Assembly: GCF_001439805.1 (NCBI RefSeq)
Contig: NZ_JYLK01000004.1
Location: 310,001-374,000, forward strand
DNA: 64,000 bases
Source of the DNA: Pseudomonas trivialis
GTDB taxonomy: Bacteria > Pseudomonadota > Gammaproteobacteria > Pseudomonadales > Pseudomonadaceae
Direction: 5' to 3'
In this document: one piece after another, positions 56,764 through 64,000 of the stretch
Numbering within the stretch: position 1 is the stretch's first letter
Layout: the number at the start of each line of letters is the position of its first letter
Notes under the pieces: generated by a model
The model's database searches: none
Told to the model about the DNA's origin: nothing
The model's input: the letters and a program-made list of their open reading frames with translations, nothing else
Made by a program: the position numbers and the translations under genes

Positions 56764-57980
56764 CCCCACAGGCCCATTTGCTGCGGCGCCGGGCGATCAC
56801 GCAATTGCTCGCGCAGCAGCACGCTGGTGCTCTCGGCCTGTTGCGGGTGGTAGTCGCTGGTGATGAAGAACGGCTTGGCCTTGGCCAGCACGCAGCGCAT
56901 GCGCGCCAGGTCTTCAAAACGGATCTTGCGTTCGCGGCGCAGGTCGACCAGCCGCTGCGTGGTGCGCAGGCCGATGCCCGGGATGCGTGCGATCAAGGTT
57001 GGCTCGGCGCGGTTGAGGTCCAGGGGGAACACTTCGCGATGCTCGAGGGCCCAGGCCAGCTTGGGGTCGATATCCAGCGCCAGGTCGCCGGGGCCGGCAA
57101 GCAGTTCGCCGGCGCTGAAACCGTAACTGCGCAACAGAAAATCCGCCTGGTACAGGCGGTGCTCGCGCATCAGGGGCGGCGCGGCCAAGGGCACGCTTTT
57201 CGGGCTGTTGGGGATCGGGCTGAATGCCGAGTAATACACGCGGCGCAGCTTGAAGTTGCCGTAGAGCGCTTCGGCGCCGTGGAGGATGGTGCTGTCGTCG
57301 GTGTCGTCGGCGCCGACGATCATCTGCGTGCTCTGCCCGGCCGGGGCGAAACGTGGCGCGCGGGGTTCGTTGCGCACGGTTTGTTCGCCGGTGTAGATGG
57401 TCTGCATGGCCTGCCTGATGGAGACAATCTGCTTCTCCGGCGCCAGAGTGTGCAGACTGGCCTCGGTCGGCAGCTCGATGTTCACGCTGAGGCGATCGGC
57501 ATAACGCCCGGCCTCGGCGATGAGGGCCGGGTCGGCATCGGGGATGGTCTTGAGGTGGATGTAGCCGCGAAAGTCGTGTTCTTCGCGCAGCAGCTTGGCC
57601 ACCCGCACCAGTTGCTCCATGGTGTAGTCCGACGAGCGGATGATGCCGGAACTGAGAAACAGCCCGCTGACGCAATTGCGCCGGTAGAAGTCCAGGGTCA
57701 GGGTGACCACCTCCTCCGGGCTGAACCGCGCGCGGGGCACATCGCTGGAGCGGCGGTTGACGCAGTATTGGCAGTCGTAGAGGCAAAAATTGGTAAGCAG
57801 TACCTTGAGCAGCGACACGCAACGGCCGTCGGGCGTATAGCTGTGGCAGATGCCCATCCCATTGGTGGAACCCAGCCCCGCCTTGCCTTCCGAGCTGCGC
57901 TTGGGCGCGCCGCTGCTGGCGCAGGAGGCGTCGTACTTGGCGGCGTCGGCGAGGATGCTGAGTTTTTCGATCAACTGCAT
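56760..57980 (-). CDS. putative DNA-repair radical SAM protein with helix-hairpin-helix
   Basis: A 406-residue radical SAM enzyme. The cluster motif CxxxCxxC is seen as CLYDCQYC (about 66-73). A TIM-barrel core follows, and a C-terminal HhH DNA-binding motif, IARIPGIGLRTTQRLVDLRR, lies at about 340-360. The family (TIGR03916 as recalled) is described as a putative DNA modification/repair enzyme; the reaction is not known. It shares an ATGA overlap with the DUF4130 gene, showing that the two are translated together. Confidence 0.88.
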   Translation of the reverse strand: MQLIEKLSILADAAKYDASCASSGAPKRSSEGKAGLGSTNGMGICHSYTPDGRCVSLLKVLLTNFCLYDCQYCVNRRSSDVPRARFSPEEVVTLTLDFYRRNCVSGLFLSSGIIRSSDYTMEQLVRVAKLLREEHDFRGYIHLKTIPDADPALIAEAGRYADRLSVNIELPTEASLHTLAPEKQIVSIRQAMQTIYTGEQTVRNEPRAPRFAPAGQSTQMIVGADDTDDSTILHGAEALYGNFKLRRVYYSAFSPIPNSPKSVPLAAPPLMREHRLYQADFLLRSYGFSAGELLAGPGDLALDIDPKLAWALEHREVFPLDLNRAEPTLIARIPGIGLRTTQRLVDLRRERKIRFEDLARMRCVLAKAKPFFITSDYHPQQAESTSVLLREQLRDRPAPQQMGLWG

Positions 57981-58043
57981 GAAAGGCTACCGATACTGGT
58001 TTTTTGTACAGTATCAGCGGCCCGACGGTGTCACAAGTACCGT

Positions 58044-58072
58044 CTGTAGGAGCGAGCGCGCCCGCTCCTGCA
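58044..58072. repeat. REP-like hairpin downstream of pvdA
   Basis: TGTAGGAGCGAGCGCGCCCG then CTCCTGCA: a short imperfect palindrome between the pvdA end and the radical SAM start. It may serve as the pvdA terminator. Confidence 0.6.
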
Positions 58073-58080
58073 CAGAGCGA

Positions 58081-59418
58081 TCAACTGGCGGTGGCCAGCA
58101 GCAGGTCCTGGACCGAGCGGCCTTGGCCACGATGACGATCGTTTTCATACAACGAAGCGGCAATCTCATCGGCGCGAATCGGCAACACCGACAGCAAGGT
58201 GTCGCTCAAGCCGTGGCTGGCCTGGCTGAATCCCTGGATGTAAATCCCCGCCTTGCAGCGCTCGTCGGTAACGATGCGGTAGTCGCGCGCCACGTCGAAA
58301 TCGCCCATGTAAGCATGCAGCGGCGCCAGCAGTTCTCGGTGCATCTGGCGCTCGTAACCGGTGGCGAGGATCACCGCGTCGTAGTGACTGACGCTGGTGT
58401 CGCCGGTGGTGTTGTCGCGCAGGGCCAGTTCGATGCCCAGCGGGCCCGCGCTGGCTTTTTCGACCACGGTCATGGTGCGGAATGCCTGGCGCGCGATGCC
58501 CGAGACTTTCTGGCGATAGAAGATGCCGTAGATGCGTTCGATCAGGTCCAGATCCACCACCGAATAGTTGGTGTTCTGGTATTCGGCCACCAGCCGCTCA
58601 CGCTCGGCACCGACCTGCTGGAACACCAGGTCGGTAAAGGCCGGCGAAAACACTTCGTTGACGAACGGGCTGTCATCGGCCGGCTTGAGCGCCGACCCGC
58701 GCAGGATCATGTCGACCTGCACCGAAGGGAAACTGTCGTTCAGGTCGATGAAGGCTTCGGCCGCGCTCTGACCGCCACCTATCACTGCGATGCGCATCGG
58801 TTTGCCTTCGACGCACGGTTGCTGGGCCATGCGCGTCAGGTACTGGGAATGGTGGAAGACGCGGCCGTCATCCTTGAGCGCCTTGAACGCCTCGGGCACA
58901 CGCGGCGTGCCGCCGGCGCTGACCACCACTGAACGGGTGGTGCGCACGTGTTGCTCGCCTTGTGTATCGCGGGAGATCACCCGCAGCGCCTCGACCTGCT
59001 GCTGGTGCAGGATCGGTTCGATGGCCATGACTTCCTCGCCATAGTTGGCCTGGGCCTGAAACTGCCCGGCCACCCAGCGCAGGTAGTCGTTGTACTCCAT
59101 GCGGCACGGATAGAAGGTGCCCAGGTTGATGAAGTCCACCAGGCGGTCGTGGGCCTTGAGGTAATTGACAAAGGAATAGGGACTGGTGGGGTTGCGCAGA
59201 GTGACCAGGTCCTTGAGGAAGGAAATCTGCAGTTCGCTCTGGGTTACCAGGGTATTGCCGTGCCAGCGGTAGTCGGTCTGCTTGTCGAGAAACAGCACGT
59301 CCAGTTTGCCCTGGGCTTTTTCACGCTCCTGCAGGGCGATGGCCAGCGCCAGGTTCGAAGGGCCGAAACCGATACCGATCAGGTCGTGAACCGCGGGCGA
59401 AGCAATTGCCTGTGTCAT
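58081..59418 (-). CDS. pvdA: L-ornithine N5-monooxygenase (pyoverdine biosynthesis)
   Basis: A 445-residue flavin-dependent hydroxylase that makes N5-hydroxyornithine for pyoverdine. FAD motif GIGFGPSNLALAIAL at about 17-31, substrate/flavin segment WHGNTLVTQSELQISFLKDL, NADPH motif AVIGGGQSAAEAFIDLNDSF, and C-terminal FSQASHGLSDTLLSVLPIRA. It has a PvdS-type promoter (59503-59526), so it is expressed under iron limitation. It lies next to fpvI, as in P. aeruginosa. Confidence 0.96.
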   Translation of the reverse strand: MTQAIASPAVHDLIGIGFGPSNLALAIALQEREKAQGKLDVLFLDKQTDYRWHGNTLVTQSELQISFLKDLVTLRNPTSPYSFVNYLKAHDRLVDFINLGTFYPCRMEYNDYLRWVAGQFQAQANYGEEVMAIEPILHQQQVEALRVISRDTQGEQHVRTTRSVVVSAGGTPRVPEAFKALKDDGRVFHHSQYLTRMAQQPCVEGKPMRIAVIGGGQSAAEAFIDLNDSFPSVQVDMILRGSALKPADDSPFVNEVFSPAFTDLVFQQVGAERERLVAEYQNTNYSVVDLDLIERIYGIFYRQKVSGIARQAFRTMTVVEKASAGPLGIELALRDNTTGDTSVSHYDAVILATGYERQMHRELLAPLHAYMGDFDVARDYRIVTDERCKAGIYIQGFSQASHGLSDTLLSVLPIRADEIAASLYENDRHRGQGRSVQDLLLATAS

Positions 59419-59502
59419 TCCAGTGTCCTCTGGATAAGCCCCTTGGCGGACGGGGCGGGAATACCGTCAAGGCCTGAACAACAGGCCGTGTGTTGATAGG
59501 AA

Positions 59503-59526
59503 ACGAGGACAGTGAAATAAAATTTA
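59503..59526 (-). promoter_or_regulatory. PvdS-dependent (iron-starvation) promoter of pvdA
   Basis: On the minus strand TAAAT, 16 bases, CGT, exactly the IS-box consensus TAAAT-N16/17-CGT used by the sigma factor PvdS. It begins about 85 bp upstream of the pvdA ATG. Confidence 0.85.
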
Positions 59527-59538
59527 ACTAACAGCTGA

Positions 59539-60021
59539 TCAGTGCGCTTCCCACTCACGCATGCGCACGCGGCAGTGCTTCATGGCGTTGACGATGTGTT
59601 TTTCCACCAGCGCGCGGGAAATGCACAGGCGCTCGGCGATCTGCAGGTGGGACAACCCGTCGAGCTTGCGCAGCAGGAAGCTGTCGCGGCAGGCGCTCGG
59701 CAATTCGGCCAGGGCGCGCTCGAGCATGTCCAGGCGCTGGGCCTGATGGTGGCTGGCATGGGGCGACTCACTGGCGAAACGCTCCTCGCTGTCGAGTACG
59801 TCCAATGGCTCGACCTGGCGCAGGGCATTGCGCCGGTGACCGTCGATCACCAGGTTCAACGCGGTGCGGTACAAAAATGCGCGGGGCTGGTCGATGGGTG
59901 TATCGCTGGTGCGCTCCAGCACCCGCACGTAAGCGTCATGCACCACATCTTCGGCCACCTGACGGTTGCCCAGCTTGGCGTTGAGGAAACACACCAGCTC
60001 GCGATAGTAGTTTTCCAACAT
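59539..60021 (-). CDS. fpvI: ECF sigma factor FpvI (ferripyoverdine uptake)
   Basis: A 160-residue iron-starvation ECF sigma factor. Sigma-2 region at about 10-65 (LGNRQVAEDVVHDAYVRVLE) and sigma-4 at 100-155 (LPSACRDSFLLRKLDGLSHL then QIAERLCISRALVEKHIVNA). Start 60021 gives MLENYYRELVCFLNAKLG, as in P. aeruginosa FpvI; 17 upstream codons are rejected. FpvI directs transcription of the receptor gene fpvA. A Fur-like box lies upstream. The anti-sigma gene fpvR, which in P. aeruginosa sits between fpvI and pvdR, is not present here. Confidence 0.9.
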   Translation of the reverse strand: MLENYYRELVCFLNAKLGNRQVAEDVVHDAYVRVLERTSDTPIDQPRAFLYRTALNLVIDGHRRNALRQVEPLDVLDSEERFASESPHASHHQAQRLDMLERALAELPSACRDSFLLRKLDGLSHLQIAERLCISRALVEKHIVNAMKHCRVRMREWEAH

Positions 60022-60100
60022 GACTCCCGACTGTCTCGTGGCGGTACAAAAAATGACAACCCTGCAGGCCATCGTGATGGCAGTTTGGGTGCGTGCAATT

Positions 60101-60119
60101 TATAGTAATTCTCATCTAC
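60101..60119. promoter_or_regulatory. candidate Fur box upstream of fpvI
   Basis: GTAGATGAGAATTACTATA (minus strand) agrees with GATAATGATAATCATTATC at 12 of 19 positions. It lies 80 bp upstream of the fpvI start, as expected for an iron-repressed sigma gene. Confidence 0.65.
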
Positions 60120-60189
60120 TTTTAAAGAAGTCTCGCATTGACGCGGCTTTTTTTTATTCATCGGCGCTGTTACAGCCTGTGTAACCGCC

Positions 60190-60213
60190 TAAATTTGCGC
60201 GCATTTTCCTCGT
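60190..60213 (+). promoter_or_regulatory. PvdS-dependent (iron-starvation) promoter of pvdRT-opmQ
   Basis: TAAAT, 16 bases, CGT, 52 bp upstream of the pvdR ATG. Same consensus and same spacer length as the pvdA promoter. Confidence 0.83.
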
Positions 60214-60265
60214 ATATCAGTCAGCTCCCCGCGACTGCGGCCCATACCCTGGCTGGAACCCACGC

Positions 60266-61414
60266 ATGAAACGCCCCCGTCTCGCCCGACGCGCCCTGCC
60301 TGCTGTGGCGTGCCTGATTGCCCTCATCGCGCTGATCATCGGGTACAACCTGCCGCCGAACCGCGATGCGCTGACCACGGTCACCGTCACGCGCGGCAAC
60401 ATTGAAAACAGCGTCACCGCACTGGGCACCCTGCAACCGCGCCGATACGTGGACGTGGGTGCCCAGGCGTCGGGGCAGATCCGCGACATTCATGTCGAAG
60501 CCGGCGATCAGGTCAAGGCAGGCCAACTGCTGGTAGAGATCGACCCTTCCACACAAAAAGCCAAACTCGACGCCAGTCGTTACGCCATCGACAACCTCAA
60601 GGCCCAATTGCAGGAACAACAGGCCCTGCACGCACTGGCGCGGCAGAAATTCCAACGTCAGCAGCGCCTGGCGGCGGGTAACGCGACGCGCGAAGAAGAC
60701 GTGCAGGCCGCCAGGGCGGAACTGAGCGCCACCCAGGCGCGGGTCGCGATGTTCCAGGCGCAGATCCGCCAGGCCCAGGCCAGCCTTCGCAGCGACGAAG
60801 CCGAGTTGGGCTACACACGCATCTATGCACCGATGAGCGGAACGGTGGTGGCGGTGGACGCCCGCGTCGGCCAGACCCTTAACGCCCAGCAGCAGACGCC
60901 GTTGATCCTGCGCATCGCCAGGCTGTCGCCGATGACGGTGTGGGCCGAGGTGTCGGAAGCCGACATCGGTCATGTCAAACCGGGCATGACCGCCTACTTC
61001 ACCACGCTCAGTGGCGGCAGCCGTCGCTGGACCAGCACCGTGCGGCAAATCCTGCCGATTCCGCCCAAGCCGCTGAACGAAACCAGCCAGGGCGGCGGCA
61101 GCCCCAGCAGCAAGAGCGGCAGCGGCCGCGTGGTGCTGTACACCGTGCTGCTGGACGTGGATAACACCGACAACGCGTTGATGGCCGACATGACCACCCA
61201 AGTGTTTTTCGTCGCCGGCCAGGTCAAAAACGCCCTCACCGCGCCGGTCGCCGCCTTGCACGGCAGCTCGGCCCACGTGGTCGCGCAGAACGGGCACATC
61301 GAGGAGCGCCAGGTGCGCCTGGGCATCAGTGACCGGCTGCGGGTCGAGGTACTCGACGGCCTCAGCGAGGGCGATCATCTGTTGATCGGCCCGGTCGACG
61401 GCAGCGGAGGTTGA
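60266..61414 (+). CDS. pvdR: PvdR, periplasmic adaptor of the pyoverdine efflux pump (MacA family)
   Basis: A 382-residue membrane-fusion protein with one N-terminal membrane helix (about 10-28). MacA-like features: [40 protein letters not shown], a long coiled-coil hairpin (about 100-180), and [20 protein letters not shown]. It links PvdT to OpmQ in the export or recycling of pyoverdine. Placed beside pvdA-fpvI with a PvdS promoter upstream. It ends 1 bp before pvdT. Confidence 0.93.
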   Translation: MKRPRLARRALPAVACLIALIALIIGYNLPPNRDALTTVTVTRGNIENSVTALGTLQPRRYVDVGAQASGQIRDIHVEAGDQVKAGQLLVEIDPSTQKAKLDASRYAIDNLKAQLQEQQALHALARQKFQRQQRLAAGNATREEDVQAARAELSATQARVAMFQAQIRQAQASLRSDEAELGYTRIYAPMSGTVVAVDARVGQTLNAQQQTPLILRIARLSPMTVWAEVSEADIGHVKPGMTAYFTTLSGGSRRWTSTVRQILPIPPKPLNETSQGGGSPSSKSGSGRVVLYTVLLDVDNTDNALMADMTTQVFFVAGQVKNALTAPVAALHGSSAHVVAQNGHIEERQVRLGISDRLRVEVLDGLSEGDHLLIGPVDGSGG

Positions 61415-61415
61415 G

Positions 61416-63389
61416 GTGGCCACGCCGCTGATCGAGCTCAAGAACATCCGCAAATCCTACGGCGGTGGCGACAGCCCGCAGGTGGATGTGCTGCGCGGCA
61501 TCGACCTGTCGATCCATGCTGGGGAATTCGTCGCCATCGTCGGCGCCTCCGGGTCCGGCAAGTCCACGCTGATGAACATCCTCGGCTGCCTCGACCGCCC
61601 GTCCGTGGGCGACTACCTGTTCGCCGGGGAAAACGTCGCGCATCTGGACGGCGATGCGCTGGCCTGGCTGCGCCGCGAAGCCTTCGGTTTCGTGTTCCAG
61701 GGCTACCACCTGATTCCGTCCGGCTCGGCCCAGGAAAACGTCGAGATGCCGGCGATCTATGCCGGCATCAGCACCGCCGAACGTCATGCCCGCGCCACCG
61801 CCCTGCTCACCCGGCTGGGCCTGGCCGAGCGCACCGCCAACCGCCCGCACCAGCTGTCCGGCGGCCAGCAACAGCGGGTGTCCATTGCCCGCGCCTTGAT
61901 GAACGGCGGCCATATCATCCTCGCGGACGAACCCACCGGCGCCCTCGACAGCCACAGCGGCGCCGAGGTCATGACCCTGCTCGACGAACTGGCGAGCCAG
62001 GGCCATGTGGTGATCCTGATTACCCACGACCGCGAAGTCGCGGCGCGCGCCAAGCGCATCATCGAGATTCGCGACGGCCTGATCATCAGCGATTCCGCCG
62101 ACAGCGACAGCAGCGTGCCGGCATCGGCCAACGGCAACGCGCTGCAGGCCGTGGACCTGCGCCAGCGCCTGGCCGACGGCGCCGAACACAACGGCGCCTG
62201 GAAGGCCGAGCTGGTGGACGCCGTGCAAGCGGCGTGGCGTGTGATGTGGATCAATCGCTTCCGTACCGCGCTGACCTTGCTGGGTATCATCATCGGCGTG
62301 GCATCGGTGGTGGTGATGCTGGCGGTGGGCGAAGGCAGCAAGCGCCAGGTGATGGCGCAGATGGGCGCGTTCGGCTCCAACATCCTCTACCTCAGCGGCA
62401 CCTCGCCCAACCCGCGCACGCCGTCGGGGGTGGTCAGCCTCAGTGACGTCGCGGCCCTGGCCACGCTGCCGCAGGTGCAGCGCATCATGCCGGTCAATGG
62501 CAGCGAGGCGGGGGTGCGCTTTGGCAATGTCGACTACATGGCGTATGTGGGCGGCAATGACACCCACTTCCCCGGCATCTTCAATTGGCCAGTGGTCGAG
62601 GGCAGCTATTTCAGCGAAGCCGACGAGCGCAATGCCGCCACGGTGGCGGTGATCGGTCATCGCGTGCGCCAGAAGCTGCTCAAGGATGTGTCCAACCCGA
62701 TTGGCCAGTACATCCTGATTGAGAACGTACCGTTCCAGGTGGTCGGGGTGCTGGCGGAAAAAGGCGCGAGCTCCGGCAACAAGGACAGCGACGACCGCAT
62801 CGCCATCCCCTACACCGCCGCCAGCGTGCGCCTGTTCGGCAGCTACAACCCCGAATACGTGGTGATCGCCGCCGCCGATGCGCGCAAGGTGCGGGAGGCC
62901 GAACAGGCCATCCATGAATTGATGCTCAAGCTGCACAACGGCAAGCGCGATTTCGAGCTGACCAACAACGCGGCGATGATCCAGGCCGAGGCGCACACGC
63001 AGAACACACTGTCGCTGATGCTGGGTTCGATTGCCGCGATCTCCCTGCTGGTGGGCGGGATCGGCGTGATGAACATCATGTTGATGACGGTGCGCGAACG
63101 GACTCGTGAAATCGGTATCCGCATGGCCACCGGTGCGCGCCAGCGCGACATTCTGCGCCAGTTCCTTACCGAGGCGGTGATGCTCTCGGTGGTGGGCGGC
63201 CTGTTCGGCATTGCCCTGGCGTTGCTGGTGGGCGGTGTGCTGGTGCTGGCCAAGGTGGCGGTGCAGTTTTCGCTGCTGGCGGTGCTCGGCGCGTTTGGCT
63301 GTGCGCTGGCCACCGGCGTGCTGTTCGGCTTCATGCCGGCGCGAAAAGCGGCCCGGCTCGATCCAGTCAAGGCGTTGACCAGTGAATAA
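61416..63389 (+). CDS. pvdT: PvdT, ABC transporter of the pyoverdine efflux pump (MacB family)
   Basis: A 657-residue MacB-type protein with fused domains: ABC ATPase at 1-225 (Walker [14 protein letters not shown], signature [15 protein letters not shown], Walker [14 protein letters not shown]), then a membrane helix, a large periplasmic domain (about 300-520) and three C-terminal helices ([20 protein letters not shown] is the FtsX-like loop). It starts with GTG at 61416. It overlaps opmQ by 8 bp. Confidence 0.94.
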   Translation: MATPLIELKNIRKSYGGGDSPQVDVLRGIDLSIHAGEFVAIVGASGSGKSTLMNILGCLDRPSVGDYLFAGENVAHLDGDALAWLRREAFGFVFQGYHLIPSGSAQENVEMPAIYAGISTAERHARATALLTRLGLAERTANRPHQLSGGQQQRVSIARALMNGGHIILADEPTGALDSHSGAEVMTLLDELASQGHVVILITHDREVAARAKRIIEIRDGLIISDSADSDSSVPASANGNALQAVDLRQRLADGAEHNGAWKAELVDAVQAAWRVMWINRFRTALTLLGIIIGVASVVVMLAVGEGSKRQVMAQMGAFGSNILYLSGTSPNPRTPSGVVSLSDVAALATLPQVQRIMPVNGSEAGVRFGNVDYMAYVGGNDTHFPGIFNWPVVEGSYFSEADERNAATVAVIGHRVRQKLLKDVSNPIGQYILIENVPFQVVGVLAEKGASSGNKDSDDRIAIPYTAASVRLFGSYNPEYVVIAAADARKVREAEQAIHELMLKLHNGKRDFELTNNAAMIQAEAHTQNTLSLMLGSIAAISLLVGGIGVMNIMLMTVRERTREIGIRMATGARQRDILRQFLTEAVMLSVVGGLFGIALALLVGGVLVLAKVAVQFSLLAVLGAFGCALATGVLFGFMPARKAARLDPVKALTSE

Positions 63390-64000
63390 CTCTTCGTTTA
63401 TCCCGCACCTGTCGGCCGTCAGCCTGTGCCTGCTGCTCAGCGCCTGCGGCGGCAACCCGCCGGTCGTCGACGGCGGCATCACCGCGCCCCCCGCGTGGCA
63501 ATTCGCCGAGCGCGATGCGGCACGAGCGACCAATCAACGCTGGTGGACGCAGTTCGGCAGCGCGCAGCTCAATCGCCTGATCGACCAGGCCCGGCGCGAC
63601 AGTTTCGATGTTGCCGCCGCCATGGCGCGGGTGCGACAGGCTCAGGCGAGCGCCGTCATCGCGGGTGCGCCACTGTTGCCCGAGGTGAAATTCAACCTCG
63701 CCACTGGCCATCAGAAACTGCTGCGCGGCAAGGGCGGCCCCGACCTGGATGTGTCGCAGGACGATGATGCCGTCGACAACTTCGGCGCCAATTTCAGCGC
63801 CAGCTATGAAGTGGACTTCTGGGGTGGTCGCGCCGCCGCGCGTGACAGCGCGCTGTATGGGGTGCGCGCCAGTGAGTCCGACCGGGCCACCGTGGAGCTG
63901 ACCCTGCTCGGCAACGTTGCCGACCGCTATGCGCAAACCCTCGCCGCACGCGAACGCCTGCAAATTGCCGAGCTGAACCTGAGCAACGCACGCAACGTGC
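63382..64000 (+). CDS. opmQ: OpmQ, outer-membrane channel of the pyoverdine efflux pump (partial)
   Basis: The 5' 206 codons of an outer-membrane efflux lipoprotein, cut by the window end. It starts with GTG at 63382, inside the pvdT stop (8-bp overlap). The signal ends in lipobox LLSAC, Cys22. The segment [20 protein letters not shown] and later [20 protein letters not shown] are typical of the OprM/NodT family. It completes the PvdRT-OpmQ tripartite pump; the rest must lie beyond 64000. Confidence 0.9.
   Translation, partial: MNNSSFIPHLSAVSLCLLLSACGGNPPVVDGGITAPPAWQFAERDAARATNQRWWTQFGSAQLNRLIDQARRDSFDVAAAMARVRQAQASAVIAGAPLLPEVKFNLATGHQKLLRGKGGPDLDVSQDDDAVDNFGANFSASYEVDFWGGRAAARDSALYGVRASESDRATVELTLLGNVADRYAQTLAARERLQIAELNLSNARNV

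Noticed and set aside
60022..60265. An fpvR anti-sigma gene between fpvI and pvdR
   Set aside because: Only about 240 bp, occupied by a Fur-like box and an IS-box; no open frame with an anti-sigma N-terminus is seen.
61362..63533. Minus-strand open frame of 723 codons opposite pvdT
   Set aside because: Shadow of pvdT with His/Gln/Arg-rich translation; codon pattern explained by the GC-rich third position of the real gene.

Overview
The window is a GC-rich chromosomal segment from a fluorescent Pseudomonas, most likely of the P. fluorescens group. The evidence is the hupB-lon-clpX-clpP-tig-tRNA-folD block, the pyoverdine genes (pvdA, fpvI, pvdR, pvdT, opmQ) with PvdS-type promoters, the bkd operon with lpdV, and many copies of the REP core GTGGGAGGGGGCTTGCTC. 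No plasmid, prophage or genomic-island boundary and no CRISPR array is visible. The only transposase is a single RAYT (REP-associated tyrosine transposase).

Layout. 0.1-3.0 kb: 2-aminoethylphosphonate use (LysR regulator, phnW, phnX). 3.1-11.1 kb: cytochrome b561, a PLP desulfhydrase-like enzyme, fadH, a degenerate-GGDEF/EAL protein, and an unusual pair made of a cysteine-free nitrilase-fold membrane protein and an AraC regulator, followed by a 28-codon gene. 11.2-22.7 kb: a conserved protein-quality-control block on the minus strand (DUF2242 lipoprotein, ppiD, hupB, lon, clpX, clpP, tig), a decayed tRNA-Asp, a four-tRNA operon (Arg, His, Leu, His) and folD. 22.9-25.3 kb: pbpG, a peptidase-C39-like lipoprotein without its catalytic residues, a 55-residue membrane protein and a small lipoprotein.

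25.5-31.9 kb: a tripartite RND efflux operon and the RAYT gene. 32.0-33.2 kb: copC-copD. 33.3-40.3 kb: a hexuronate oxidation unit (OprD porin, uronate dehydrogenase, SMP-30 lactonase, TRAP transporter, mutarotase-like protein) with one shared operator-like motif in front of both the porin and the dehydrogenase. 40.6-43.4 kb: an EmrAB-type pump. 43.5-44.3 kb: a gene-free palindrome of about 750 bp built of nested hairpins around a REP doublet. 44.3-47.7 kb: a sulfide-detoxification cluster (TSUP exporter, type II SQR, BigR-like ArsR regulator, divergent persulfide dioxygenase).

47.7-54.5 kb: branched-chain keto-acid dehydrogenase operon with its Lrp-type regulator and a branched-chain aminotransferase. 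54.6-58.0 kb: a double-GNAT protein and a radical-SAM/DUF4130 DNA-repair pair. 58.1-64.0 kb: the pyoverdine genes pvdA and fpvI (minus) and pvdR-pvdT-opmQ (plus). pvdA and pvdR each have a TAAAT-N16-CGT promoter, and fpvI has a Fur-like box. opmQ is cut by the window edge.

The most unusual signals are the palindrome at 43.5-44.3 kb, whose hairpin stems differ between its arms by fully compensated changes; the REP/RAYT system; the tRNA-Asp pseudogene kept between hupB and its terminator; and two envelope proteins with hydrolase folds but no catalytic cysteine. Functions are assigned from motif recognition by eye; no database search was possible.
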